Of a stretch of 64,000 nucleotides of DNA, positions 19,972 through 31,477 are shown piece by piece. Position numbers and translations under genes: made by a program. Positions within the stretch are counted from its first letter, which is position 1. Each line of letters begins with the position of its first letter. The notes under the pieces are model-generated. The model did not search any database. It was not told the origin of the DNA and saw only the letters and a list, made by a program, of their open reading frames with translations. The stretch is from Andrena cerasifolii (taxonomy: Eukaryota > Arthropoda > Insecta > Hymenoptera > Andrenidae): positions 4,898,001 to 4,962,000 of the forward strand of contig NC_135118.1 of the NCBI RefSeq assembly GCF_050908995.1, in the 5' to 3' direction.

Positions 19972-20840
19972 AAAGCTATTTACATAAGAATGAAACAAAT
20001 ATCAATGTCTGAAACTATACGATTAGGTGCAACTAGATATCTAACTTGACTTTTAAGTGCAATTTCGCAAGATGTCTACCTCCAGGCATACTTATGTTCC
20101 TCTATAAAAGAAATCGCTGTCTTTACGATTGTGCAGTATTGATCGCCGAAAAATCGACTTCTATGCGATAAGTAGCCTTTTACCCATTCTTGAGGTTTTA
20201 TTACTTATTATTCGCTGTGCATTGCAATGTTGGTTGTAGAAAAACATAGATATGTAATTTAATTATTTCTACACAAGCATGTATATATATATTATTTTTA
20301 CGAACATTTCTATTGCAAGGTTTTTCTATAAAGAAGTGTCCATACAAGTAAATATATACATGTATGTGTTCAGCGATGTGTTTTTTGCGGATGTTTAACG
20401 CTAAAGGAATGAAGTGACAATATTCTTGTAAACTGTGTTTTGGTCACGTGATGTATTTTTTTTGCATTAAAAATAACCAACATTCATTAAAATGCAATGC
20501 TTCGCGGATACTGCAATTTAACAAAATTATGATATGTTTGTTATACTACGATGTATGTATATCGAGCGTTGTACCATTGACGTCAGAAATAATGTTAAAT
20601 ATTGAGCAGAAATACTTTTGGACTGATTATCGTTATATATATGTAACGCGGTCATTGTTGTTATGCAACTAATGCACAGTATTTGTTATGTACAAACGAA
20701 GGTTTCCTTATTCTTTAGGCGTGTCGTATATCTATATTTGTACTGTTTGAATTACAAATTTATTAAATACAAAACACGAATATTGTTACTTATGCGCTAA
20801 CCCCGAAACTTCTTATTTACAAGGTCATATTTTATTTTTT
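19972..20840. other. AT-rich non-coding DNA
   Basis: No supported gene. May include the displaced 3' flank of the gene at 16627. Confidence 0.4.
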
Positions 20841-20842
20841 TA

Positions 20843-21127
20843 CAGTAGAGCGTCAATTATCCGAACTTCGATTAACCGAACCAGTGCTGCATCATCGCTA
20901 TCCCCACCACTTCTTGGAACCAGTGTAGCGGTACCGATTGATTGATTGATTTTTGCCTGATATGCATTCAATTTCAAATTACAACAATAGCACTCTTGTA
21001 CGTGATAAGTAATTTTAGGTGTAATTCATATAGTTACAAACTGGGTAAGAACTGTTCGATTATCCGACCAATTCGGATTTCCAAACCACTTCAGCCCAAA
21101 GCATGTCGGATAATTGACGCTCTACTG
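20843..21127. mobile_element. pogo/Tigger-like MITE
   Basis: Ends CAGTAGAGCGTCAATTATCC and the perfect complement, with TA duplicated at 20841-20842 and 21128-21129. The CAGT...ATTATCCGAAC terminus is characteristic of pogo-group elements. 285 bp, no coding capacity. A one-ended relative is at 23211-23270. Confidence 0.88.
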
Positions 21128-21747
21128 TATGATGTATTTTAGCCAGGGGTCGAATGAAACTCTTAAACTTTTATAAATAAAAGTTATTTATCGAAGTTTT
21201 AACTATTAAATTATTTATTTTCTGTTTTATATTAACTTTGTACATTAACAGTTTCACTCTGCTGTAAGAGCTCAGTTTTAACAGTTATTTCATGTTCAAT
21301 TAATAAAAGTTCTGGAGGATCCTATACTTTTGAATAAGTATTTAAGGGTGAAATATAAATGTTATGAATATTTTTTTAATTATTATTATTTAAGGAATCG
21401 GAAGCAAGATAAATTAATATGGAAGTGAAAGCAAATTGTGATTTTTATATAACTATTTTCACCGAACGATTTAAGGTTCCAATTTCAGATTTGTCTACTC
21501 TATAACATTTTCAGGAAATCTGCTCGTCACAACTTTAACTTTTTCGCAGGAGAATAAATGTTCTTGTTTAACTAGAACTTTTTTCTACTTTCAAGAAAAT
21601 AGAAGTTTCTTATTTACACTGTATGGAATAAAAGTTTCAATTGATAAATTGCATTTTATGAGTTTTCTCGGAACTGAAAAGATAATAGTCATAAAATTAC
21701 AGTTACTTCGTAATTAACTAGCAATATACCCCCGCGCTTCGCTTCGA

Positions 21748-22120
21748 GCCTAAGAGATATTGAGGTTTCCATGAAAACACATTTCACCCCATTTCACCAC
21801 CCCCTTAGGGGTTGATTAGGGCAAAATCATGAAATTGGTTTTTAGGCATTTACGTGGGTATCCTTTCGAAGTAAAAATCAAGTTGATATCTAATCAGGCC
21901 TAAGAGATATTAAGGAATCCGCGGAAACACATTTTACCCCGTTTCACTCCCTTAAGGATTGATTAGGGCAAAATGTTGCATCTGGTTTTTAGGCATTTGT
22001 GTGGGTAACCTTTGTAATTAAAAACCAAGTTGATATCTAGTCGGGCCTAAGAAATAATAAGGAGTCCGGGAAAGCATATTTCGCCCCTTTTTACTCCCTT
22101 CGGGTTGGAATTTAAAAAAA
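21748..22120. repeat. Tandem repeat, ~148-bp units, 2.5 copies
   Basis: Units start at 21748, 21898 and 22045 with GCCTAAGA(G/A)AT. Each has an ACACATTT(C/T)ACCCC segment and ends AAGTTGATATCTA. It is preceded by CCCGCGCTTCGCTTCG, a sequence type often seen at old insect repeat termini. The rest of 21130-21747 is AT-rich and holds nothing I recognise. Confidence 0.7.
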
Positions 22121-23990
22121 TCCCTTCTTATCGAGCACCTACGTCACAAAGGAAATATACCCTCAGAATTTCATGTTTCTAGGGTCCGCGGTTTGGGCCG
22201 GACGATGATGAATCAGTGACACAACTATTATATCCTAAGTATAGATTGAAAATTTGAAGTTTCATTCGACCCCCGATTTTAGCATTTTACATATATAATT
22301 ATATTTCTTGGAGAGCCATAAATTGTCAATACTTGTCTTTTAAACTTCTCTATTCAGTTCATGGAAGATTTCTGTCAAATAGAACACTTTATCTATTAGT
22401 CTTTCGTTATATAAAAAAAGGCACTTGCATAAAAAACACTTACAAATTCATAAATAAGAACGAAATCTTGTTAATCGAAGAATATCAATTTACACAGAAT
22501 TACTTGCGCCTTACGTTTCTCATTAATCAGTATTTGCAGACGGGTGTTATCACGGAAGAAAAGTTTGACTGAGACATATCGATTAAGGGCCACAGATATT
22601 TTGGAAGGCAGACGTGAACGAATTTAGGTAACACTGCATGTAGATGCTCCAATTATGGCGTCTTGGGAAGCAGGTGCGAGGTACCTGCTGCGGGATGGCT
22701 ATCGGTACACCTTTCACGGCCTGAAAGTCAAGGCTACGCTCGAAGGGCAAACTTAAAAAGGAGCTAGATTTGCTGGCGCACACCCAACTGGAGCAACGAT
22801 TATTTTCTTTGCCTGCGAGGCAGTGGAGGTCGCTGCGCCATTCTAAATATGTATTGTGTCTACGAGATACACATACGAGCACCACCACACCTCCACCGCA
22901 TGAACAGTCATTTTTCATCCGTCGTCAACCACAATTACCTTTTTTTTCAATGTCACTTTTTTTCCCCGGCGAACCCTAGACCGCGGGGGAAAATGTGTCA
23001 CACATGTGTACACGCTAAGACGCAATCATAAATTAGCGTCGCCAAGCACAAGCAGTTATAAATCATAAAATGTAAAAAAAAACATTTTTCCAATTATTCC
23101 TTATTTACTTTTGCACGGAATTATCGCGTTACAAGTTTGACTGTACCGCTGCAAGAGTAACATTACGAAAATAAGAAATTAAGATTTACGATACATATGG
23201 GTACAGTGGAGACTCGATTATCCGGAGTGGTCGGGCGATACGATATTCGGTAATCGGACGATGACGTTATTATTCAAGAACACGGGTTTACTGTACAATA
23301 TTCATATCTGCAGTATTAACAGAGAAACAACTGCCCGATTTTTCTTAATATTTTGTGATTACCGTTAGATTACTTGCTGCTTCACAATCAGACCTATTTA
23401 TCCATTCAAAGATGTCTTCTTTATTATTTCAGTATTGTGGGTAAGATAATTGGTTAGGTTTCCTGAAATTCGATAATTTTCGAACAGTACAATTCCATCG
23501 ATGCCTCGTATTCATTAGAACTTTGTCTACAGCTGATACACAATTGTACATTCCGTTTACAGAGGGAATGAATTCCTACGTGCATCTTTTCTCGTCCCAG
23601 TAAGCACGTATCAAATCTCCATATGCAAACCTTTGTGAAGTTACCAAAGAATCAGTTACACTTTAACTGTAAGCTCGCGATACATTTTTCCCATCACTTC
23701 TTTCTTACTTATCGATTTACTGAGAGGCTGACCTGATCTACACCATGAAAGACAAGTCAGTAGAGAAAACTGATAAGCACCAACTATGTGCTGAAGTAGG
23801 TACTAAAATTGGGAAACGACCAGAAAGTAGGTCCTTTTGTCTTCCGAGGGGCTCCTACGTGCATTGATCGTGTACAGCTTTGTAGCGTTCGGCAAGTTTG
23901 CAGCGGCGCGACACGAGGTGGCGCCACCGGCGCATAATTTGTACACAATCAGCGAGCTTGTTGGCGGGAGGGCGCTGCTCGCAATCGGGT
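22121..23990. other. Non-coding DNA before a GC-rich patch
   Basis: No supported gene. A 22600-22980 stretch is more GC-rich, with overlapping frames on both strands but no domain or clear splice structure. Confidence 0.4.
23211..23270. mobile_element. pogo/Tigger-like terminal fragment
   Basis: TACAGTGGAGACTCGATTAT followed by CCGGAG, the pogo-type left end; no matching right end is seen. Probably a decayed solo end. Confidence 0.45.
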
Positions 23991-23991
23991 G

Positions 23992-24000
23992 TATATACAA
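23992..24000 (+). promoter_or_regulatory. Candidate TATA box
   Basis: TATATACAA in otherwise GC-rich DNA, about 170 bases before the ATG at 24162. A start site near 24020-24030 would fit. Inferred from position only. Confidence 0.35.
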
Positions 24001-24116
24001 GGGTACGTGAACGAAATTGGCCCTCTCCGCGTATTTAACCGATTACGTTCCACCGCGTAACACAAGGGACAACACGCGAAAAGTGGTAGGCACGCTGATC
24101 CGCGGTCACGGTGACA

Positions 24117-24152
24117 ATGTCGTCCAAGAAACGGCGCTCCACGCTCGTCTAA
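24117..24152 (+). CDS. Upstream ORF of 11 codons in a candidate 5' leader
   Basis: An ATG to TAA frame encoding MSSKKRRSTLV, ending nine bases before the ATG at 24162. If the leader is transcribed it could regulate translation of the downstream frame. Its existence as a functional uORF is inference. Confidence 0.25.
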   Translation: MSSKKRRSTLV

Positions 24153-24161
24153 ACACCGTAA

Positions 24162-24295
24162 ATGTACACCCTCGTCGCTGACCTGGAGACCGGCGACAGG
24201 AGCCATGCCGCGGCGCAACCCCCGACAGAGGAAGCCGACGACAATGACAGCGACGAGTCGTCATCGCCTTGCCAGCTAGGGAACGCCGACAGCAA
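24162..24295 (+). CDS. Candidate first coding exon of an unidentified gene
   Basis: The ATG opens a 44-codon frame (MYTLVADLETGDRS...) with strongly GC-rich third positions. It runs into an acidic Ser-rich stretch (EEADDNDSDESSS) and ends at a strong donor (AGCAA/gtaagtaag) in phase 2. An in-frame TAA directly precedes the ATG. The setting is a GC-rich patch with a TATA box 170 bases upstream. The composition suits the start of a nuclear regulatory protein, but I do not recognise the family and cannot find exon 2, which may lie beyond a long intron. Chance openness of GC-rich DNA is the main alternative. Confidence 0.4.
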
Positions 24296-25521
24296 GTAAG
24301 TAAGTAGACGAGCATCGGGGTTTCCCTCCATTACCATCGTCTATTCTCTGTCTTACTCGGCCAACTTCACGCCAGTCCCGCCGCACTTTTCATTCCGACT
24401 GTATTTACACACCATAGCGCGATCTTTCGAGCCCTTCACGCGTGGAACTGGCGACTACATGTGTTTACACGGACGACGGTCGTGCGCGGTTAGGCGGGCT
24501 CGGCGTGTCGCGCGATTGGCAGGGATTAGCTTCGCGGCGCAACTTACAATTAGACGTGATTAGTCGCCGCGGTGTGATACAGATCAAAGTGTTTGCCCGG
24601 TGAAGTGGAAAGGATCAGGACGCTCGGCGTGTCTGCATGCTTCTGGCGTAAAGGTTGCGGCCGTTCGATACGCGGAGTGTGTTGGTTTTCGTATGGGGAT
24701 CGCGTGCTCGTATCGCTGGTCTGGACGGCACGTTTGCGCAGCGGGGCTATGGTCGAAACGTCGCACAGCTGAAATATCGTTTCGCGAGTGCCGCGGCGCG
24801 GCGGCGGGGCTTTTGTCACTGCTGCCAGGTGACTGGAACGGATAGAGGTCACTGGCCGGTGAACTCTGACCGACCGTGACGTCATTGATTCCAGACTGTA
24901 TCGAGGAGGTTATTTTTGTGCCGCTGCATGGGAGATGTATCGCGTCACACTATTCCCGGCCTTTAATCCCCGCAGCACGTTTCGTCAAAGCGGTTGCGTC
25001 AAACGTATACATGCTTGCGGCTGACCAATTAAAATAGAAATTAATGAATTCGCGTGCTGGATGAAGCATGGTTGGATTAATCCGTATCCCTGGCGATGGG
25101 GAGGTTGTCTGGACAGTAGTAGTTTCCTACTTTGACAGCACGAGAAAGTAGTCCCGCCAAAATCACGATTTCAGCAAACATACGTCGATTGGTGGGTGAG
25201 AAAGATTAGTAGAGCAGAGTAGGTGCAATTGAATTTTTGCGCAGCGGGGTAGACATGATCTCGATATTCTACAGGGTTAGGTACGTGTGGAGAATATTTT
25301 TCTGCCTCCCTTTCAAATAATTTTCCATCGCGCGTCCAGGCAAGGAAGACGCCCTAGATGTTCTAGGCTAGGACCCCTTCTGTTATGGCTCAAGTAATGT
25401 GGGGGCATGATCTCGACCAGCTGGATAGTGACAACATATGTAGACACAGGAGCATGACGCGATGACTCATGAAGATCTCCTTATGTGGAAATTTTAGTGA
25501 ATCCCCCACTCATCCGACAAC
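24296..25521. other. GC-rich patch grading to AT-rich DNA
   Basis: Overlapping frames on both strands at 24550-24890 reflect base composition; none has a domain or a convincing splice pattern. If the exon at 24162 is real this is its first intron. Confidence 0.4.
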
Positions 25522-25614
25522 TATCCCTAGTAGCATTTCTGGTTGGCCCACAGTATCCCCAAGTTGGGAATTAGTTGGCCATCAAAATGCCAACAATAAA
25601 TGCTACTAGGGATA
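25522..25614. mobile_element. 93-bp foldback element
   Basis: Perfect 17-bp terminal inverted repeats TATCCCTAGTAGCATTT around a short centre containing a second pairing (GTTGGC/GCCAAC). The flanking T/A may be part of a TA duplication. It is among the shortest MITEs in the window. Confidence 0.7.
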
Positions 25615-26927
25615 TAAACCCTCCGACTTCAACCCTTGCTGCGCCAGGGTTATACTTCAGAATCATTACTTTTATAAATTTATATGAATACTTTACTTTA
25701 GTCTAATCTAATTTAATGCGCACTGTTTTAAACAGAAACAAAATTTCGTAGAACTTGTAACTAAATTTGTTATAGAATCAGTAGATTCGCATATGAAGTT
25801 TAAAAAATGTAACCAATTACAATATAAATAAAAAATTATTAACCAATCTATTATCACTCGCATACACTTTCAAGTTTAAGTTACATCTTTGTGCATACTC
25901 GTAATAAGGAATTAATTACCAAAAATCTTGACGTAATAAAATTAAAGGGACTCGTACCTGTATATTAAGTAGATTCGCGGGAAAGTCTTCCCGGTGAAAT
26001 GAAATTTTATAACGCAGATACCCTGCATCCGTGCAGAGGCAGGAAGCAATTGGCTTAAGTTAATTTGCATACTGAATGCGCGTAAATTTTTGGTAATATC
26101 AGAGGCACTTGCCACTGATTAAAACAACGGCTTGGTACACAGCAATTTGCACCGTTTGTTTTCCGGTAACTTCGTTGTTTGCTTAGGACCCGGGATGCAG
26201 ACTACGCCAAATAGAATCTGGACATGCATTAATGTCTGATAAGGGATTAATTTACATTGATCCGCATCGAAAGTGTGTCTACAGTGGCCACGCTGCTCTC
26301 GGAAATTTCCTTTCATTCAAAGTGATTCCCCGCAAGTTAATCGCGTTTGCGTGCCCACGCGAATGCTACACGTAACAAATAATTAAATTTAGCTCTGCTT
26401 TTCTGCCGGAAAATATTAATAACACCAAAACTAAAATAGAATCGCTATCGTATGATTTCTCAGGTGTATCTCGATTTCTTTGAAGATTTAACCAATCAAC
26501 GGAAAAGATTCATTAGAATTATATGAGACCGAAGAATTTCGTAATATATGTATCATTGAAATAATAAATTACTCGGAGTTCTGAATTTCTTTCACTCTAA
26601 ATATATCGCACATTAAACTGCGCAGGTAACACAAAAAATGTTATTATTATGCCTGGAAAAATTTAACAAGTCCCGACATCTCTGAACTGTTTTCTGTTTC
26701 GTTTTAAATTGCCGCTCTTTTGAAACGATTCTCGGAGAAGGTTTTAATCTTTATTCCCCCAAGGAAGAAGATCTTAGTGTTAGTTCAGGCGATCTTCATA
26801 AAAATCTCTATGTAAGGGTAGTCTCTGTTTTAACGAATATGCGTGGGCGGATGCCGTGTTTTACAGACGATCCATACCACCAATCCAAATATACAATTGA
26901 CTACATCTGTGAAAAAGTTTTACGAAT
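25615..26927. other. AT-rich non-coding DNA
   Basis: No supported gene or element boundary; candidate intronic DNA. Confidence 0.4.
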
Positions 26928-26935
26928 ATTTTCTT

Positions 26936-27266
26936 CATTGGCGTAACCAGGATTTTTGTCGGGGGGAGGGGTCAGGCCCCATCTCCCCCCCCCCCCTCTC
27001 ACTCGCTTTCGCTCACTCTTTTTTTATAGGTGGAGGAAATCTTTGTATACATACACATTTTATAATAATTATTTACCTACATATTTTTTTGACACTAAAA
27101 CAAAGAGTAAACTGGATAAAAAATATTGATTATTTAGCGGACGAATGCTTTTTTACTTATTGTGATAGTTTCTAGGAAGGGGGCATTCTAAGTTTTTTTT
27201 GGGGGGGGGCTATCCGCTTTTTAGGGGGGCCAGGCCCACCCGGCCCCCTAACTAGTTACGCCAATG
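26936..27266. mobile_element. hAT-type MITE with perfect 8-bp duplication
   Basis: Ends CATTGGCGTAACCAGG and CTAGTTACGCCAATG; ATTTTCTT on both sides (26928-26935, 27267-27274). Contains runs of C and G beside each end (CCCCCCCCCC near 26986, GGGGGGGGG near 27200) that can pair. Confidence 0.88.
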
Positions 27267-27442
27267 ATTTTCTTCTTGTTTCAGAAACTGTAAAGTCTCT
27301 AAAAGGTAACGAACTCTGCTGTTGTTTAATTATTTATCTTGACATGGACGTCACATTTGGTCCCCTGATATATTGAGTGCCACAATCGAATTTAAGGCTC
27401 TAGGCGGAACTTCAAAAACTGATCAAAAAGTTGGATTGCAAC

Positions 27443-28123
27443 CAGGACCGGCCCTCCCTATAAAGGGGCCCAGATGCAAGAAACAAGCGGGCTCTAAACA
27501 ATTTTTCAACCGTGAAAATACCATAACATTTTTTCACGGGAATAGGATGATAATAACCATAATCAGGAATATAAAATAATTAAAATAAACGAAATAAGCA
27601 TATAAACATTAACATATTTAAATCTATGACTTTTTCATTGGCGCGTCATTAATAATATTTGATTATTATATTATTATATTAGAAATATTATTTTTTTATT
27701 TCATTTTTGACTGTCATTGCATAGCATCAACCATGGTATGGTTTCCACAACCACCATTTTGTATTTAGAGCGTGAAATTCAAGTCGGTTTATGATATTAA
27801 ATTAATTTTAATCGAATAAAAAAAGTTCGTTGTCACTTCTTCTATTTTTCTTTTCTCTTTTTTCCTTTTTTCTAAGGCTCGGATGCCTTGCATCCTCTGC
27901 CAGAGTTGGGCATTAATCGATTAAATTTCTATTCGACTTATCTCGACCAAAAATTTGGAATAAAATGAAGTTATTTGAGAATAACGAATAAAATTTTAAT
28001 CGACTACATTTTTATTCGTTATTCTCGAATAAGTTCATTTTATTCGAAATTTTTAGTCGTGGGCAATCGAATAAAGTCCAAAAATATCCAACGCCCTCTG
28101 CACCCTCCCTGTGGCCGGCCCTG
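27443..28123. mobile_element. hAT-type element with an inner palindrome
   Basis: Ends CAGGACCGGCCCTCCC and GTGGCCGGCCCTG; flanks ATTGCAAC and CTTGCAAC form an 8-bp duplication with one mismatch. A second foldback lies inside at about 27905-28085 (arms with CGAATAAAATTTTAATCGA-like sequence), giving one level of nesting. Confidence 0.75.
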
Positions 28124-28131
28124 CTTGCAAC

Positions 28132-28924
28132 ATCCAGTTATAGGAAAACTGATGTTGCGTTAAATTCTTCATGCTTTTTCAATCTCTTTTTCCTTCGTTC
28201 TATTCCAATATCGAGTCGGCGGATGCACTAGTCCCTTTGACGAGAGTTTCGCTCGCGATTAATATTGTGGGTCACTGGTGACCCACGTGGCATCGAACGT
28301 GCTAAATGACTCGACTCAGCATGTCAGAATAGAATTCGAAAAAGCTTCTGAAAGGTTTCAAGGCCTTTTCACATAGGATACTTTTGTAGCGTGCATTTGA
28401 ATTTTAAACAAATTCACTCGTTTCAGTTGGCACACAGGATAGGGTGGGGGTAAAAGTCCCGTTTTTCATATAAATCTATGTAAAATTTAGTAATAACAAT
28501 CTAGAGCTATTTGGTGTTATTTTGTATAAACTATGACTATTATGCTTTACGATCACGAAGTTCGTTTGCTGATATTGTTATTTTGCTGTTGAGTTATACC
28601 ACAAAATGTTTGTCAATGCAAAATGGACTTCTTGCCCCAGGCACGGGGCAAAAAGTCTCTAATGTCTTTTCGTGTAATATTAAACTAAATAGGTAAAAAA
28701 CTCTATTCAAATCAACAAATATTTATTAAACCAATTCTTTTTGGTATTCAGTATTGAAAGGAAAGCATGACTTCTTAAAGAAAAAAATAAAAATATAAGT
28801 CAGACGCTCACTTTGAACTAAAAACTAAAAAAAATCGCTCAACTATAGCAAAAGCACTATTTAAAAACTTTGGCGTCATTTCTTTAAACTTATTATGAAA
28901 ACTGGCCATCTTATTATGAAAACG
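28132..28924. other. Non-coding DNA
   Basis: No gene supported. The 28440-28500 part (GTCCCGTTTTTCATATAAA) matches, in reverse, a stretch near 42815-42840, so part of it is a dispersed repeat. Confidence 0.4.
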
Positions 28925-29396
28925 TTTTTAAACAACAGAGTACTCGACAAGCATGTACAAAACTCTTTACCTATATGAAACTTCAGAATACGATAATTTT
29001 CACGTGAAAAAATAATGCTTCTAACGGATTTGTTCAAAATCCTCTTTAATTAAAAATTCAACTTATGCACCTTATACAAAATTAATATACAGGTTGTATC
29101 AAATGAAGTTCATTTTGAATAAACCCGTTAGAAGCATTATTTTGTTCACGTGAAAATTACCTTATTCTGAAGTTTCATATAGGTAAAGATTTTGTACATG
29201 CTTGCCGAGTACTCGGTTGTTTAAAAAAGCTGAATACGTATATCAACTTATCAAACACCGCATTACCCGAAATAATCGAGCTACCCGACACGATTGCACT
29301 ACCCGTAGACCCATCTGTCCCGGGCCTCCGTCCGGGCCCGCCCGACTTTACCCGACCCGACCCGAGCCCGAAAAGTCGGGTACCCGCACACCTCTA
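28925..29396. mobile_element. Foldback element with a GC-rich GTCGGGTACCCGC end
   Basis: Arms at about 28925-29040 and 29120-29225 are near complements. The right end continues into GACCCGACCCGAGCCCG and AAAAGTCGGGTACCCGCACA with terminus CCTCTA; the matching left extension is missing. A copy in the other orientation is at 33897-34346. Confidence 0.7.
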
Positions 29397-29429
29397 GTTC
29401 ACAGTGAAATCTCCTTCAGGCCACGAGTA

Positions 29430-29776
29430 TAGTGCCAATCCGAGATATAGTGACTTAGGTGCGAAGTCCCTCAGCGGGGTCTTACCCGACACCCTGCTGG
29501 GTACTGGCCGCTAAACGTGCCCCCCACTACCTCTTACAGAACACTATTTAGAGAAGACTGGGACAAAACCGGGGCCCTAACAGAATATAAAACAAAAATT
29601 GAAGATACGGTTTATCATTATTAAAGGACATCAATTAAGCTTTGCTACTGGCTATTAAAAATTGTTTCATATTAAATACAAATACATTTTAGTAAGGTAT
29701 ATGTACTGCATTAGAACAGTAGTGGTGAATTTATGAATCAATACAAAATTAATCAAAGCTTAATTGATGTCTTTTA

Positions 29777-29815
<39 letters not shown>

Positions 29816-30254
29816 ATTAACGGGAAACCCTTTAGTGTACAGAGATACAAAATTATTACCATTACTACATAGAAAGATAAAAATAAGAGAAAGAATTAAA
29901 AAATATATATATAAAATAATCACATAAAATAAAATAAAAATAATATAATATAAAATAAAATAACAAAGACAAATTAAGATGAGATAATAATAGATAACAA
30001 AAACATAACATAACATAAACTTTTTAAATACTACTAATAATACATATAACTAATAATACATATAATGATAAACCGTATCTTCAATTTTTGTTTTATTTTC
30101 TGTTAGGGCCCCGGTTTTGTCCTGGTCTTCTCTAAATACAGTCCTGCAATAGGAAGTAGGGGGGCGCGTTTAGCGGCCAGTACCCAGCAGGATGTCGGGT
30201 AAGACCCCGCTGAGGGACTTCGCACCTAAGTCACTATATCTCGGTTAGGCACTA
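29430..30254. mobile_element. TA-flanked MITE, second copy of the TAGTGCC family
   Basis: Ends TAGTGCCAATCCGAG and CTCGGTTAGGCACTA, TA duplicated at 29428-29429 and 30255-30256. It is 825 bp against 525 bp for the 19260 copy; the extra length is AT-rich centre including an ATT microsatellite. Confidence 0.85.
29778..29813. repeat. (ATT)n microsatellite
   Basis: About twelve ATT units in the centre of the 29430-30254 element. Confidence 0.9.
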
Positions 30255-30256
30255 TA

Positions 30257-30959
30257 CCGCTGTACGAAGCGTATTCTGCTGGCTATTCCCACCGATATTT
30301 AAAAATGCGAATCGCTGATTGTCGCAAGAATAACCTCCCGCCCCGTTTGTTTCCATGGTATCATTCTTCGTCATTTATTTTCGTTACTCCGCATTTGTTT
30401 TAAAGTTTTGCATTCCGTATAACTTTCTTAATAAACCATTTTCGTATTACTTTTATAACAATAGTTTATACTAAAAAACATTCTATTATAAATGTAAGTT
30501 ATATTAATAAATATAGTTTATATTAATTAATATTCAATAGTTTTGTTACTTCCTCCGCGAAATATCTTTTCAAACGCATACGAATGTTCTGCGCAAGTAG
30601 TCAAATAAGCGTCACCCCAACACGGGTGACGCGGCCCGATCAGAAACTTTACTGTCACCCGAATACGGGTGACGTGGCAGGCAACGTGTTAAGCACTCTC
30701 ATCGATATGAACAATGAAAACGTCAATGATGAGGGATGTAATCTGATACGGGAACTGTCCGTTATTCCGTTCGCTCGCAAGCTGAAGCTCGCTTACAAAT
30801 CGTCTAGGCCGTTGACACCGTGTCATTCCTATAAATAAAAGGGCCACCAGGGTGCATTATAGGATCCCTCGAATGCTCCTAAAATAGCGGGAAAGTCGAC
30901 GCACAGTGGGGCATTTCGGGTCGAAACGCGGCACAAAACATTTTCTGACTGAAATCATA
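30257..30959. other. Non-coding DNA with two short direct repeats
   Basis: GTCACCC...ACGGGTGACG occurs twice (about 30611-30630 and 30654-30674), each a small stem. A short frame across it has no domain. No gene called. Confidence 0.4.
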
Positions 30960-31477
30960 TATTTATCGCTTATTTCTTCATTTCATTCGGTTATGATTGT
31001 TATATTTTCACGGTTTATAAATATCTATCTTGGCTGTTAAATGAAAAAATGCGTCTTGACCCTTTTGGAAGAAATTCTGGATCGTGCACAAATTTTATAC
31101 GGGGTAGAATAGTCTTATCTCCTCTTTTCAATATTTCTTCCTTAATAGCCACAAGAAACTCATTGGGTACTTAATTCAGTATACAATTTTTCAAAATTTT
31201 TAAATGAGAATTTAAGAGCACCTTCAGCAGTTAATAATATCGAATCTTCTGTACTGTGATTTTCTATTGGAATTCATATAGGTTCTAATGTTATTAATAA
31301 GATGTATTATAAATTGTAGGCGTGCTTATACGTTCGTGATTAACTAGTAATACGTTTATTTACGAAAATAAATGAGATTTATAATATTTTTCCTAGACTT
31401 AAGTTTCTCGAGAAATTATAGTATTTCTCGAGAAATAAGAAATAAGCAATTATAAAATTTCTCGAGAAGGAACACTA
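30960..31477 (-). mobile_element. Truncated copy of a hAT-like element
   Basis: Read on the minus strand it matches 41864-42350, starting TAGTGTTCCTTCTCGAGAAA at 31477. It holds several TTCTCGAGAAA palindromes near the end. The other terminus is missing. Confidence 0.7.

Noticed and set aside
29774..30016. Hydrophobic 80-codon frame resembling a membrane protein
   Set aside because: It is a translation of AT-rich sequence and an ATT microsatellite inside a MITE, ending in a run of Asn.
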